A DNA stretch of 64,000 nucleotides from Macropodus opercularis. Taxonomy: Eukaryota; Chordata; Actinopteri; Anabantiformes; Osphronemidae. This document shows, piece by piece, positions 25,240 to 39,060 of the stretch (the first letter of the stretch is position 1; each line of letters starts with the position of its first letter). The position numbers and the translations under genes are program-made. The stretch lies in assembly GCA_030770545.1 (NCBI GenBank), contig CM061107.1, positions 4,242,001 through 4,306,000 on the forward strand. Reading direction: 5' to 3'. A model generated the notes under the pieces. The model was not told the origin of the DNA, ran no database searches, and worked only from the letters and a program-made list of their open reading frames with translations.

Positions 25240-28200
25240 GACTCCGTTTTCTTCTGTCTAAAGGGAGAAAGAGCCGCTGTCAGAGTTGCCAGCAAACAGC
25301 TGCACTTGCTCGTCGTGGAGGAAACTGATAGTGATCAGTCACAATCAGGGAAATCAAAGCAGATTATAAAACCGCGTTGCTCTTATTTCAAACGACACAA
25401 AACCACCGAATTTGGCACAATCTCACTGTGAATGTGCAAAAATATCTGGCTGCTATTCATGAGACGCGGAGGCTCTTCAAGCCTGAGACCAAAACAAAAG
25501 GATTCCCTGCTGACCAATGGGAGCAGGGGAAGCCAGTGGAGGGACAGAGTGGTCCTCTCTCCCCTTTGTCCAACCAGACTCCAAAGGACACCAGAGACAG
25601 ACTGACTGGCCGTTTTCTTCCACGTAAAACTCTGACTGCTTGCACACCTTATACTGTTCAGACTCTATGAAGCCAGTGTTGGGGGAGTCATCAAAGGGCC
25701 TGCTAATTAAATTCCCCACAGTTCACACTGCAGCATCCTTAAGTGACTCCTAAGCTTATAACGGCCTGCACATCAGAGCTTTTCACAAGGCTGAGCTGCA
25801 TTTAAATGCATCTCAAGACACATCTACACGGCACTATCGCGGCGCGGATTCATGGGAGGGCTGCTAAGTTTTGGTTAATGGTTGAGACATGCCCTCAGGG
25901 TGCATCACATCACTTGAACCTCCTCCCTTCGCCCTCTCTTTACTTTCAAACTGAATAAGTTAATGTGCAGAGCAACATAAGGGTTGTTAATTAGTGTGCT
26001 TCAGATTTCAATTAAACACATGGTAGCTGTTTGCCAGCACATTAAGCCATAAGGGTTTTTAACAGAAAGTGAGAGATGGTAGGTTTCACTTTTATGACAT
26101 TTCATAAATTAAAATAATCAATCAAAAAGAAGACAAAGAAAATAAGAATTACAGCTCTTAAGGATCACGTTTCTTAATACGCACATACACAGTGTGTAAC
26201 TTTCTGTTTGCGCGTTGACACAGAGTCTGTGTGGGAAGCGGAGACGTAGGCGTCGTAAATGCGGCGGGGACTCTCTTTCTCGCTGCAGTGTCTTATTATA
26301 CAGCGAGTGGGATGGATGATTAGAATGATTTAAATGCCGTGACTGGCTGGAGCGCGTGGCCTCTCGCAGGCACTCTGTTGTGTTTGGGCTCATTTCATCT
26401 CTCCCGCCGCAGATTTCAGCGGAACGACTGAAGCACTTTGATGAATTGCGCTGTCCGAGATAAGTTGGGCTATAATATTTCTGGCTGCTCGGTCTTGATT
26501 TAGATGCTTCTTTGACTCAAGTCTTTGTGTTGGGCTGACGTATGCATTTAAATGTGCATAAACATAATGAATCGCATTGCCAAACACCAAATAACAATGT
26601 GAAGCAGGTTTATATACATAAAAGGGGAAAAAAGAGGCACAAATATGAATAAATATTTACTAATATAGTATTTTTAACATGTTAATACCAGACATCCTGG
26701 GTTTCATTAAAGATTCCAGCTACTCTGAATCAATGCACTGCAGACAAAGAGGAGATGCCTTTGTTATTGAAATCTCTGATGAGTTCCAAAAAGAATGGGA
26801 GTCAAGAGAGTTTTAGGAAATTGAATTAAAAATTGTCTTCATCTTGAAAGTTGGGCAACCGGTGCCCTTGTTAGATTTACTGACAGTGATGACAACAAGC
26901 TCACATCTGGACAGTTACAGGACCACAAACAAGATTAGTCCAAATTTGGAAACTGACACCAGTATTACTTTAGACCTTTTGTTTCATGTGTTGGAGGGTT
27001 TCAGGGATCTAGCTCTTCTTACTTTTACATCATTTATTAGCCGAGTTGCTTGCGATCCAAATAAAGACTTTCATGTGAACATTGGTGCAAATGTTTGTTT
27101 TATTTTCCAAACAGACAATGCTTCTTTATCGCCTCCCCTAAATCCTAGGGAACATGCTGACTAGAACTAGTGTAATTTTCTTTCAACTTCCTGCCTGTGG
27201 TATAATTCATCACAATTAACTGGAAAACAAAGCAATAATAAATGCTTCACTGCAAGGCCTGGTTTGCTGCAAGATTCCTTGTGGCCAACGTTTCCTTAAT
27301 TCGTCCTTTGTGAGAAGACACTTTTGTCTGGGACTCTGAACAGGACGCGGCTCTGCTGCAAGTTCTGGTTCCCAGAAACCTTTGTCCAATCCGGTCCCAT
27401 TCCTTCATTTTCCCAGCGAGTCACATTTGCTGGCCTTGCTCTGATAATTCTGACAACTTTTTTTTCCCTCCTTTCTCTGGGATGCAGCTCTTTTTTCAGC
27501 CAGTGAGAGCCTGAAGCAGGACTCAGTGTTTCTCAAATGAACCATTTGACCTCTCTTTCAGGGGTCTTTTATTTTGGTCAGTGCTGCAGGAAACTTAGCG
27601 TCAAGTGTGTGCATTAGAGGCCGCTGTGTGCAGTTCGACAAAACTCCTCTGAGGTACAGAGCACACAGGCTGTCCATATGGACCCTCGACCCCTCAACTC
27701 ACATGGACACAGGCAACATTAATACGTCACAGGATGAGTTAACTGTCTAAAAAATGATTCCTTTTTTGGCTGCAGCATCAAGTGGGAGGTTCCATGTTCT
27801 CCTTGTACCGGCACGGCTTTCTCCAAGCACTTTAGTTTGACAGAAAGCTCCAGTTTTAGACTCAGTGATCTGTACCACAGAATGTCCACAGCTGTGCTCA
27901 AAGTGTAGGAGTTGCACTTTGAGAATGGCCCAGTGATGGACTGACCCTCCCATAACATTATGCTGTGCATTGAGAGTAGTGGATCACCAGGCAGGATGTG
28001 TGAGGCTGTGACAATGCTATTCTCTGAAGCAGCACTGAGGTTATTTGTTATTCTGACTGATGAGCTTCCAGTGATTACGCGAACATGCAGATAGACATTA
28101 ATCTGCTTAATCTGGTGATTGACTGTCATTCGTCAGTGTTATTGGCTCTAATAAACAAGCTGAAGGAGTATCCCGCATGCTTCATTGCCTTATCTGTTCA

Positions 28201-28250
28201 TAGCACTCCTGAGGCTAGATGGATTTAATAAGAAAAATTACTCAATCCTA
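25240..28250. other. non-coding stretch, possible first intron of chst15
   Basis: No recognised exon or repeat. A minus-strand ORF of 136 codons (27719-28129) is the longest open stretch but resembles no family I know. It contains no obvious domain, signal peptide or membrane segment. Confidence 0.5.
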
Positions 28251-28252
28251 TA

Positions 28253-28648
28253 CAGTTGTGTTTGTAAAAGTGTGTGAAGCTCTGGGATTATTAATTCATT
28301 TGAAGTGGGGGTGGGAGTCGGGTGTTTCAGACAGTGGGATGACGATCAGGTGCGAGTCTGGGAGGCCCTGCTTCAATTAGAGAGGGGAAGGTTTTGGGAA
28401 GTGTGTCATGGCTCGATGGCGTTCTGAAGAAGAGCTGTTGATGCTCAGCAGGCATATAAAGCTTAGAAAAGAATTTCAAAAGAGTGGACTGCATTTTCTG
28501 ACTGCCAGGAAGATCATGTACAAATAGGAAACTTTCAAAACTCTCCCGAACAGCGGTTCATCAATGAGGTTCACACCAAGAACGAGGCAGGTACTAATAT
28601 CTGGGAGCTCATACAGAATCCCAGGGAGGCCTCTCGTGACATGGCTGC
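28253..28648 (+). mobile_element. truncated Tc1/mariner copy, 5' part only
   Basis: Begins at a TA (28251-28252) with cagttgtgtttgtaaaag followed by tgtgtgaag and ctgggatta. This aligns with the outer terminal repeat of the Tc1 element at 8054 reading inward. A short leader follows (gtgggatgacgatcaggtg..., typical of fish Tc1 copies), then a transposase start on the + strand at 28408. Similarity stops near 28648 without a second terminal repeat. It is a 5' fragment of a related but distinct Tc1 subfamily. Confidence 0.8.
28408..28648 (+). pseudogene. Tc1-like transposase N-terminus, nonsense-broken
   Basis: Reads from ATG 28408 for 39 codons through the start of the DNA-binding domain to ARKIMYK. 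An in-frame TAG at 28525-28527 stands where the family has tryptophan. After it the frame continues with recognisable linker sequence (RFTPRTRQ) and then breaks up. The catalytic domain is absent altogether. It is a dead fragment. Confidence 0.75.
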
Positions 28649-31600
28649 TATCACAGAACATCCCGACTTTCTCTGTTAAGAGACGATCTTATGCCTTGTG
28701 ACATTTGTTTTATTTACTGTACGTATCTGTAGGACACTCTTGTGCGTCCAAAGAGACTTTATGTAACATGGTCATCGGGTTGGGACTCTGGGGTGCTGAC
28801 GGTAAATCCGGTGCCCCAGTGCCGCTGCCAAGCTAGGGGGTCATTGCTTATATTAATGAGGCATGGGAAACTGAAATGGCTTTCATTCCCCTCGCCATCT
28901 GTAGCCAGTCGTGCCACACCAAAGGAGCTTAGTGAACGAGAACAGCCTTCTTTTCAATCCCACAGTTTGACTGATGGAGTTGTGTGGTGTGATGACAATA
29001 TTACTCATGCAGAGAAAATTACATTTACAATTATGTAAATACGCCTGTTTACTAAATGCACCACTGTTCTCATTGCTTTATTATGAGTGCTTAAACCTTC
29101 AAAGGGAGCAGAGGGAGAGACATGGTGTCAGGAGATGCAGCGTGAGACACAATTGATATACATAACTGCTGATTAATAGGACTGAGACTTTCTGGGGATT
29201 TCCATTATATCTGATGTCCGATGCTAATTAGCATTCATAAATCAGCTTAGAGATACAAAGGTAGTGCAATGAAAGTTGCCCATGTGTTTACTGGTAATAG
29301 CTAATTCTGCATTCTTTAATGTTGCCTATATGCCAGATGCTTTCTGTGATTGATGGCCCACAGGGTCAGACTTTGACAGTTCCTAGTTTAAAGTGAATTT
29401 CATCTGAACTGGATATCTTTGAACTTTGCAGTGCTGCTGAAAAACTCACACGCAGGGATGTTAGGATGGTTGAGCATACAGTGTCATCTACTACCAACAG
29501 TCTGTCAGCTTCTTTTAGCCATGACCATGTTCTTCCCAGCAGGCAATTTATTTGTTAGTAGGTCACACAACAGGCTGCTATGAAAATAGTAAATAAGTAA
29601 TCAGACTAAAGAGACCATGAATCTAGATTTCATTTTTAATTTTAGCAGACATTTAGTTCCATCATAAAAGCTAATGAGTATTTGGTTATTGTGTGTTTTT
29701 GGAATATATTTCACATAAACATGAATCTTAAAATCTATATTTAACCTACCACCAAGTCGCGGATGCTGTCATGTGTTGCCATGGAATCTCTAGGCTAGCA
29801 GAAAGACCTATTATTAGTGGTTGTGTATTTGTGTGTGTGCGCGTGTGTGGGTTCAGTATCTGTCTTCCAGATGTCACTCTAATGGGCCTCTGCACAGACC
29901 TTTGGGGACCTAAGCAATGTGTTCACCTCTGGCTACTCGTTTTAAATGAGCAACTGAGAAACCTTTCAATAGCACAGACATTTCTCTTTTATCCACAACG
30001 TGTCTGTGACCGAGATTGTCGAGATTGTTTTTTGTAATTTCACAAGGCTCCTGTATCATCACTGAGCCACCGAAAGGTTCAATTTCTGTTTACTACGTCT
30101 TCCAAGGAATCCAACTGAACGTGCGGTTAAGCTTGTGATTATAAGTCCCAGGCTTCATTTAACCCTAGCAAACGCTCAGATCGGTAAACAAAAATAAACA
30201 AAGTGCACATGCCATCTAGGCGTGTGTCCAGCGGGACATCAGATGCACGTTTACATTGTTGCAGGTTTTAGGCAGTGAGACCTCACGCTCCGACTTGGAT
30301 CGGGTCAGAGGGAGTTTGTACAAATGTTTGTTCAAATGTTTTATCGTCGCAGCTATCATTTTGTGAGATTAATTTCACCAAGTTTATTTGGAGTTTTATA
30401 GCTGCGCAGGCAGCACGAACCTTTGCTGAACCACAGAAACTTTTACACTTTGCAAGATGGATGTGTTGTTGTAGTAAGTGCGCCTCCACCCCTCCCTCTA
30501 TTTATCACAACGAGGCCAAACAGGTAGCGCTGTGATTAAACATTTCTACTTTCAAATCTGCTTCCAAACTGAGACTGAACAGGAAGTGTATTGTAAATTA
30601 TGCTAAACTTCACACTCCAATTAAAATGTGAGCGATCCCTCTGTACGAGAGGTGGAGCATACGAGCAACCTTAAAAATGAAGACACTATGCAATTAATCC
30701 TGCATATTAAAAGGAGACCCTCTCACGCTCACCCTTTATTTGAAGTATTAACCTGCCTGTCCAGAGCCTGGAGAATTTGTGCAAGGCTTCATTATTGTGA
30801 AGTCACATGTATAATGTAGCAGTCAAAAGATAAAGCACAGCATCTTATAAGATGAAAATTCACAGGCCAAGTTAATATTATGGATCCGCTGGGATGCCCT
30901 CGAGTTGCTTCCCTAAAACTGTTTGCATCGGGTCCTCTCCCAGGCGGGGGAGCAGCAAGTCAACTGACTCTGTAATAGCCTGCGTTTTGTTAATTCAGAC
31001 ATTCTTTTTGTTTTTTATGGCAGTCATAGGCTAACACTAAATCCATGCACATATCCTTATCTGGCAGGAGGCTTAGCCCAGTTAGAACGGAAGCTCTGAC
31101 TGTTAACTAGGTGTGAAACGCGACTGCACAAGGATTACCATACGCCTCTCTGAGAACCCCAAGAAAGGCAGCCGGTCTGAAACAACATAGCCTGCGGTGC
31201 TTCTCCTCATCCAGTCACAGGTGGGAAAGTATAGTCTTTAATAACCTGACTGACTTTTAGACTGCAGTTAGTGTTTAGACAGATGAACGCTGAGAAAACG
31301 AGTGACTCATCATGCGAGAACAGGGAGCCATTATCACCTTCACCTGCCTACTTCATGTGTCTACGGAGAACAACAAATTACTGTACAAACAACATTCATA
31401 CTCCAAGTGCACCTCTTGTGTTACGTTACGGTTTCACCACGCAACCATTGTGTTCACTGCAAGCGTTACACAGTAGTGGTACAGTACGTAATAGAGAATT
31501 TATGTTATTACACATATGACCACTAACAAGCTGTAGAATAGTTTATTACTCAGGCTGAAGTGTGATAGATTTAAAACAATTAAGTTAATAATAAGCACAG

Positions 31601-34600
31601 CAATTAAAGGTTAACAAGGTTCTTTTGTAACTGAAACTAATTTACAAAAATCTAACAGCAATTGATCCAAGTGCTGTAATATTGCACAGAGGGGCAACAG
31701 ATTAATGTTACCATCCTAAAAACCACACTGCTAACATGGTTATAAAAGGCTTAATATTTGACAGTTACAAGAGCTACTGTATCAACTAAATGGCTTCCAA
31801 TAAGTAGTTTGCAGCTTTGGTTTTGCCAGGTTCAACAATTCATGTTTATTGCACATTTGTGAGTTGGAACAAGTTTCGTGACTTTACAAGCTCTCGTTAC
31901 AAGCTCCACAGAGAAGCTACCAAAATACATACTGTATTTATATGTTGCACAGATGTGCCATAAAGTCCCATTTTTGTAGAGGTTGAAGTGCACAGCACAC
32001 AGTGTTTACAGATGTGTCCTAAAAATGTCAAAGAGCAACTAAACGTGGATGGAAAAATAGCCCAGAAGTTATTGTATAAATGTAAATATAGTTTTTAAAG
32101 TCTTTTAAAGTGTTACAGTGTTCTTGTACATTTTAAGCAACCTAATTTGGATCTGAGCCATTTGAGCAGCTCTGAGGGTTCAGAGGCATTCCACTGGAAA
32201 CCGTAAACATTCCCATTGGATTAATTACCGACTGCTTTTCCCCCAGGTCTCTGTGCTTCCTATGAAAAACTAAGATTAACAGTAGATTGAACTTTGGTCT
32301 ACATGTAGAGAGGCTGCCTGTCAGGTCTCATAAAGAGAGCAGGAAGAAAAGCAGGACCAGGTGTTGGCAGAGGGTGGAACAAATGAAACGTCTGTCTTAA
32401 TCTTAACATATTACACATGAAGACAATGATGTGAGGATGTTACTTTGCATTTCAAGCTGCCACGTTTGTAAGAAGCCTAATTTTTTATCTACCTTCTAGG
32501 AAAACAGAGACTGTGTTGAGTTTGTGTTTGTACTCGATATGAAAGTAACAGGCTGCAGTTGCCACCCACATTATTGGCAATTTAAAGCGAGCGAGATGGA
32601 CCTCAAGGGGACGAGAAACCGATTGGCACATCTTTTTTTAAAAATCCCAAAAACATCCACCTACACGGCACCAAGCATCCACGAGTCTAAGTGATATTTC
32701 ACGACTTCTCGGTCACTGCTTCCACATCCCCCCACGAGTTTCTTACAATAACTTCTTCTGTCAGTCTGCATTGTGAAGCTCTTTCTTTGCCTTGTCTTTT
32801 ATTTCAACCTACATCCCAACATCTGTCAGCAGGATGCATAAATATTTTAAAAGAATATGAATCAACATGAAATGACAACAATGTATGACACTGGCACAAA
32901 ACGCTAGACAAAAGATAAAATGGAGAAACTGAAAAAAAGTGACTGAAAGAAAACTGCTTGCTGTGCCTCAAAAGGAAAAAGAAACAAAGAAAAATCTCCA
33001 CCAGTAGTGGGAAAAATATGGAAATACAGACAAGGACGTCTCCAGAATTAGACATCATCGGGGTATACATTTTCTAAAGTTAGATAATAAGTTACAGATG
33101 CACCACATCCAAGTTCAGCCTGATAAATTATTCATTGGAAGCTCTTGTGTGAATAGCTCCGTTTTGCATATACCCCTCAAAGTTTTAATTCAAGCAAAAT
33201 TCCTTGATGGTTTATTGTGTTGCAGATGCAGCTCGTCAAATGAAATTACCCCCATTTGTTCGGAACCTCTGGTAAATATGGCTGCCATCCAACACAATAC
33301 ATGGGCACTTTCACCTTTTCTCTCATTTCCTAAATGATCATCGTTACTGCTTCATTGTACAGCAATGCTTGCACTTTTTAATGACACCATCATAAGCGCT
33401 CAGAATCTACCGTATCTGTGTGAGAGGCTGCCACTGAAATTAAGGTAATGAATAAAAGATAAGCTCTGAACTTGGACTCACGTGCACCAGATCCCAGCTG
33501 AGCAGCAGTTATGAAGCCAGGGCAGAGGCCACGCTCCATAATTTAACCTGGTGTCTCCCTGGTCGGGTCATGGCCAGGCCCTCGGGTCTCCTGTGGCGCG
33601 CGCTGCCCCACTTCCTGGAGATTAGATATCTCGTTTGGTCAGCAGCGTGTGATCTGGGAGCATGTGATGGATGATTTCTCCCAGGGATATGACCAATGAA
33701 TCCACTCTGAGTGCATGAATGCTGATCTTCTCTGTCTTGCTTGTCTTGCGTGGTTGTGATTTACATGATTGGATGCCGCTGCAGTCCCTGGGGGCATAAG
33801 AAGAGAATGTGACACATTTGATAGGTCACAGGGCTCCTGCTTAGACCAGTGCAATCCAATTTCCAGATGTTGCTCTTGTACCATGAGGCTATGGATTAAT
33901 TTCACGCTTCAGTTCCTTCCTTTAGTTCTCACTTAATTTCCTGCTACCAATAATGCTTTTTCCAATTGATTTCATTTATATGAAACGCATCCTACACAGT
34001 TCAGGTTCTTAATTTTCATTATTTTAAGCATTTATTTAAAAAACATCTATAAAAAAAGACTCAAATCACAGAGAAGCCTCCTATTTGGTTAAACTGGGTG
34101 TATACAAATATTTCAGCTATGCCTTGTTCAGTTTGTGCACGAGTTTATTGAACTATTTACAAAGCGAAATTTGCGATATTGTGTGGCATACAGCGGTCTC
34201 AAGGTTTCAAAGTACGCACAACTAAACAGAACTTCGAGTCGTCAGGCTGACAAACGTTTCAAGCAAGAACGGCAATACGACAATGTGGCAGAAAAAGAGG
34301 ACGGTTCAAATACTGAAGTAACCAAAAACAGGAAATAACCCTTTCAAAACAAAAGGCAAACCCGAAAGAGACGCTGTCAATCATCACATGGCCATCTGGT
34401 TGAGCAGCCTTCACAGAAACGAAAGACTATGATGAATTATCTCGATAACAGCCTCGCTCTATTCTGTTCACACTGTCTAAGTTACTTCAAATGCAAACTA
34501 CACATTTGCTTTTGCTGCTGCTTCACATTAAAAACATTCAAATGGTGAAACATACTGCCACGTTGTGAACCAGAAGCCACAGAAGCGTAAATGCATTCTT

Positions 34601-37600
34601 GCACAGCAGTCACAGTTGGTCATTCGTCATAAACGCATCAACAAAACTGGACAATAGTAAAAACACAACAACAATTTTCTGCACTTGTCAATGAGCAGGT
34701 CATGTTTCACGCAGCAACATTTCAACATGTCATCAATGATTCCATTCCAGCATGAATGGCACGGTTATTTAAAATGAATAAACCAAATAACATGCCAAAA
34801 ACAGTATTGGGCCAAGAAAACAAACTATTTTATGCTGGCATGGCTTCTATCGTAGAGCTGGGTACAAATAATACAGCAACAGATTAGCTCTCAGTTACCA
34901 GGTTTAGCCCAAAGAGAAGCACAGCTGGTAACTCGTATTCACACGTTACACCAAATACGACACTGACAACTGAAAGTGTGCTTGGCATATTAAAATAGGA
35001 GGCAACGCCAGCAGCTTTTATTAGCCACACTTCTTCAACCAAGCAAGCTGTTGCTTCAGTGTCATGTCAATGTCAGGGTGAGTCTTGTGATTGTGTCACT
35101 CTTGTTGTGGCCTCATGCTGAACTTTAATTACTGCGGGTGGCCTGGTGGAAAAACATTTTTCTCCAGCTGACACAGTGATGATACCACCCTTTGTTTTTC
35201 CTCCTGACTGATTCTGTCACGCTCTTGGCCTCCAGCAGTGCTTCCTGTGTTTTTAGTGGATTTTAACCAAAACCCACTTCCCTAAATCTTGGCAATATTA
35301 AGAGGTCACTGTAGTGAGGAAGCAGATGGATCCTCGGAAATAAACCTACAGTAAATGTGTTGTTTACAGCCCTTTAGCTACAGTTGGCTTTTAGAGTCAG
35401 CTCATCAAGAGACTGTAGCAGTTCTGACATTCTGCCTCAGCGGAGAGACCTCAGCGGTTTACTCGATTCCTCATTTCTCAGCTTATTAGCTTTGGAGAAT
35501 CTGTATGTTGTCTTAGGGAGGGAACGGCTCGAATGCTTTGAGGATGGACTTGTATGATAAACTGTTCAGCGTGAGAGCGAATGGCAGAAAACAGTCTGTG
35601 AGAGTTGGTGGAGTGTACTCTTGGGCAGCTGCATACAAGGACTCTAAGGACAAAATGTGCTTTTCTATTCTCAAGGCCTCCCAAGTCTCTTTATCACAGG
35701 GTTTTCAATCCACTCTTTCATTTTGTCCCCATGTTTTAGTTTCCTTCACACCTCAAACCAAGCAAAAGTACAGAGTGTTATCCTCTGGTTCTGAAGGCCA
35801 ACAGGCTGCAGAGTCACTTCTGTGGAACAGCCTCATACACCATTCCACTCCAACATAACTTCCTTCCAATCTTCCTTTTGCTGTTGTAGATAACCTTAAG
35901 CTGCCATGCAACGCAAACAGCACCGAATAATAAAAGCGCTGACATTTAGAAAGAGCTCTTCTCTCTTCTTTGAGAACATACTTGTCTTACAGTGTCGTCA
36001 ACAGACTCCTGCAACGAGAGAACAAGCTGGAAACGTCAGATTTCAACTGTAAATGAGTTAAAAGTAAAAGAATTCTTTCATTTGCTCCAGAAGTTGAAGA
36101 TGAAGACATTAACTCCAGGAGGTCTGTGGCGATAATGAAGATATTTGAACAATTTTCTGTGATGTGGAGCAATGAGTTCTGTGTAGCCTGAGAGAGAGCG
36201 CTGGCACTTTGCTTTGAATCAAAACAAAAAGGCCATTTTTTCTGAGGCCCATCAGCAGGCTATGCAATTAATTTCCTCTATTTAAAATACCAGAGAGATG
36301 AGGAAGTAGGACACCGTGTTCTGCTCTGCACAGACTGCTTCTGCAGCCAGGTATAATGATCATTCACTGAAGGAATGATGAATGATTTAAGGGCTGTGAA
36401 GCAGTTTGGTCATTTCTGTCGCCTGGGAGCATTTATTTATTTTAAAATGACCACAGATCATTGACAGTATTGGGAAAAATTTTCTCGTCTAGTGAACTGG
36501 ATTTTTTCATGCAGGGTAATGCAATTAAACACATTAAACAGGGAAATTAATCGTTTAATAATGCATGAATGAAATTGAAGAGATACTGCCTGAAAACGAG
36601 TGTAAAACATGTGTAAAGTCCTCTCTGGTGTTTTCACGGCACCACTCAGTTATTTTTATTGTACAATTACAGCGAAAGAAGGTGATTTTTCACAGCATCT
36701 GAAAGGCTGTAAAGTTTGAAATTTGATTTGATACAGAAAAGGGCTCAATCGATTTTAGCCATTGCTTTTACAGAGTACACAAATGACTATTTGTTCATCC
36801 ACACGCTGGCTTTTCACACAAATAATCACCCGACACTGACAATGATAAACAGACAAAAACGATTTCTTCGGCAGGAGAAAGCGTACACAAGAGAACAGCA
36901 ATTACCTGCTGGAGTGAGCGAGAGGTTGGTTTTTACAGAGCTGAGACGGACAGGCGAGAGAAACGACTTTAAACAAATCTGTCTGATCGCCTGTTTCACT
37001 CAACTGTCTCTGGGTGACAGGGGAGGCCGTATGGAGAGGCCTCACTCTGATGAGTTATTAAGGCAGTGGCAATTCCATTTGCACCACACTGGGAGGGACC
37101 CATCAGCGCAGCATGCGGGCCATTACCACTGATGCCAGTGTCTTTGAAGTTAATTACAATCATTATGAATTTGAGTTATCTGTGTGGTTGATGTGTCTGA
37201 GCTTCAGATGAAACGCATCCGTTTTGACTTAGATCCCTTAAGTGAGGGGTTAGTTTCTTCAGTATGAGCAATTTTACTGTATAGCAATCAATCGTTTTAC
37301 TATACATGCAGTAGTGGACAGAGGAAAACATTTGAACTACTTGTAAACAAACATATTATCATTAATATAATTAATTTTTTTTATGATTTTAACTATACAG
37401 TGAAGGTTTGGAAGTTAGTATATAATGGATGATGCAATCTGGTGTCCTCTGCTCTGCAGCCATATTTGCAGTTCAAGTTAAGCAATTTCATCATGTTTGA
37501 TGGACAGGAGAAATGTATTTGCTTTATGAATATGGCAGATCTGCTATGGTTAGATGATTGGTTTAAATGCGGGTTCCTTTGAGAGTGACATTTTCCCCGA

Positions 37601-38997
37601 TAATGACGCAGCCCTTCCGTCCTTTCTATACACCCTTCCCTTCCCTTTTCACGTCTCACTCGTCATCTTTAACCTTCATACCCTGTTCATCCTGAACTCT
37701 ATCTCAAATGGCCTTGAGCACAAGCAACCAATTGACTTCAGACTTGATGAAGGACGCAGACAGTCAATAAGTGCTAATGGCATGACGACTACAGATGAGT
37801 GCATAAACTCAATCAATAGCAAACAGTGAGTTTCTTACCAAAGAACAATCGTGCAAATGTCATTCTTCTAGCACTTTGATTACACAGTGTACTATTTATC
37901 CCTGAGATGGAACATTACATTTGACCTGCAGTAATTGCATTTCTGGTAAAGTCTTAGCATTTTTCTCTTGGCCTTTAAACACTTTGGAAAGTTTGACATT
38001 GTTAATGAAAAGACAGCACGATACACAAGCTTGCTCTGATGGAGTTTGTGCAAGAGAAGCACCAACTCACCATCTGCAACGTGTGGGCAAACCTTAATTG
38101 AAGCAGCGATCACAATTTAAAATTGTTTTTGGCATGTGTTAAAATAATCCGTCTTCAAAAGGCAGGTTTGTTTTTTGGCTAAAAGTGACAATTATTAATA
38201 TTGAGATATGGATTCAGCCTTTTGGAATGAATCCAGCCGTCTTTAAAGCTCGCTGAAGGCACCGTCAGATGTGCTTCTGGAAGGCTGGAAATCTGTTTTT
38301 TCAGAGCGGAGCTTGTTATTTCTCCACCTGTCTCCTGGAGAGACTGCTGCTGTGGGGTGACTGCAGGGGCCCAGCTGGGGGTAAATGACATTGCTTGAGC
38401 AGGGAGGTAAGAGCTCGCCAGTCGTCCTCTTATCAGCTCTGCCATAAGCAACACAATTATGTATTGTGCAAAGGGTGTGGGCGATGGGCAGCGGTGATGG
38501 CAAAGACATTATCAGCAGCCGTGAGCGGGAGCGATGGCCTCCATACACAGTGTCTTTGCATTATGTTTCCTAGGTTGCACGTATAATAAATCAGTTTAAA
38601 GTGTGACAAAATGCAAATGTCCTCGACCTTTAGCTCCTTGAATTTTTGTCATCATGCTCCATTCATCATGTTCACTCAGCTTCAGAGACTAAGAAAAGCC
38701 CCAAGGACAAAACAACGTTACCGCTACAGGAGCCTTATCATTAAAGATCTCTTTCACCCTCTTAGACGTTCTTATCAGCGGGTAACTGTCATGTGACTTC
38801 ACAGTAAGAAATGCCATTTTCTGATAATATAATCCATTCTCTGGTCCAAACTGCATATCTCTTGTATTTGTGTCTCTCCTAGGAGAGTCTGACATGCAGC
38901 ATTCTGGTTTCTAGACTGAGTGCATCTTCTGCCCTTATCACTCACTCCATATTGTGGTCACTTTGATGCACAGGGCGGATCTTAGGGGTGTGAGGAT

Positions 38998-39017
38998 GGG
39001 GGGGGGGGGGGGGGGGG
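38998..39017 (+). repeat. homopolymer G20
   Basis: Twenty consecutive G. Such a tract is prone to slippage and to sequencing error, and can form quadruplex structures. It is followed after five bases by a perfect hairpin. Confidence 0.95.
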
Positions 39018-39022
39018 AGAGT

Positions 39023-39060
39023 TACTTTCACACTTGCTCCTTCAAGCAAGTGTGAAAGTA
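39023..39060. repeat. perfect hairpin, 16-bp arms, 6-nt loop
   Basis: Arm tactttcacacttgct (39023-39038) and exact reverse complement agcaagtgtgaaagta (39045-39060) flank the loop ccttca. No mismatches. It starts five bases after the G20 run. Too short for a canonical microRNA precursor. Confidence 0.92.

Noticed and set aside
36716..37132. 138-codon plus-strand ORF
   Set aside because: No domain, signal or similarity recognised, composition is unremarkable, and no splice context makes it an exon. Long ORFs of this size occur by chance in 64 kb.
39023..39060. Hairpin considered as a microRNA precursor
   Set aside because: The 16-bp stem with a 6-nt loop is shorter than a Dicer substrate, and flanking pairing does not extend it. 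The same applies to 6568-6602.
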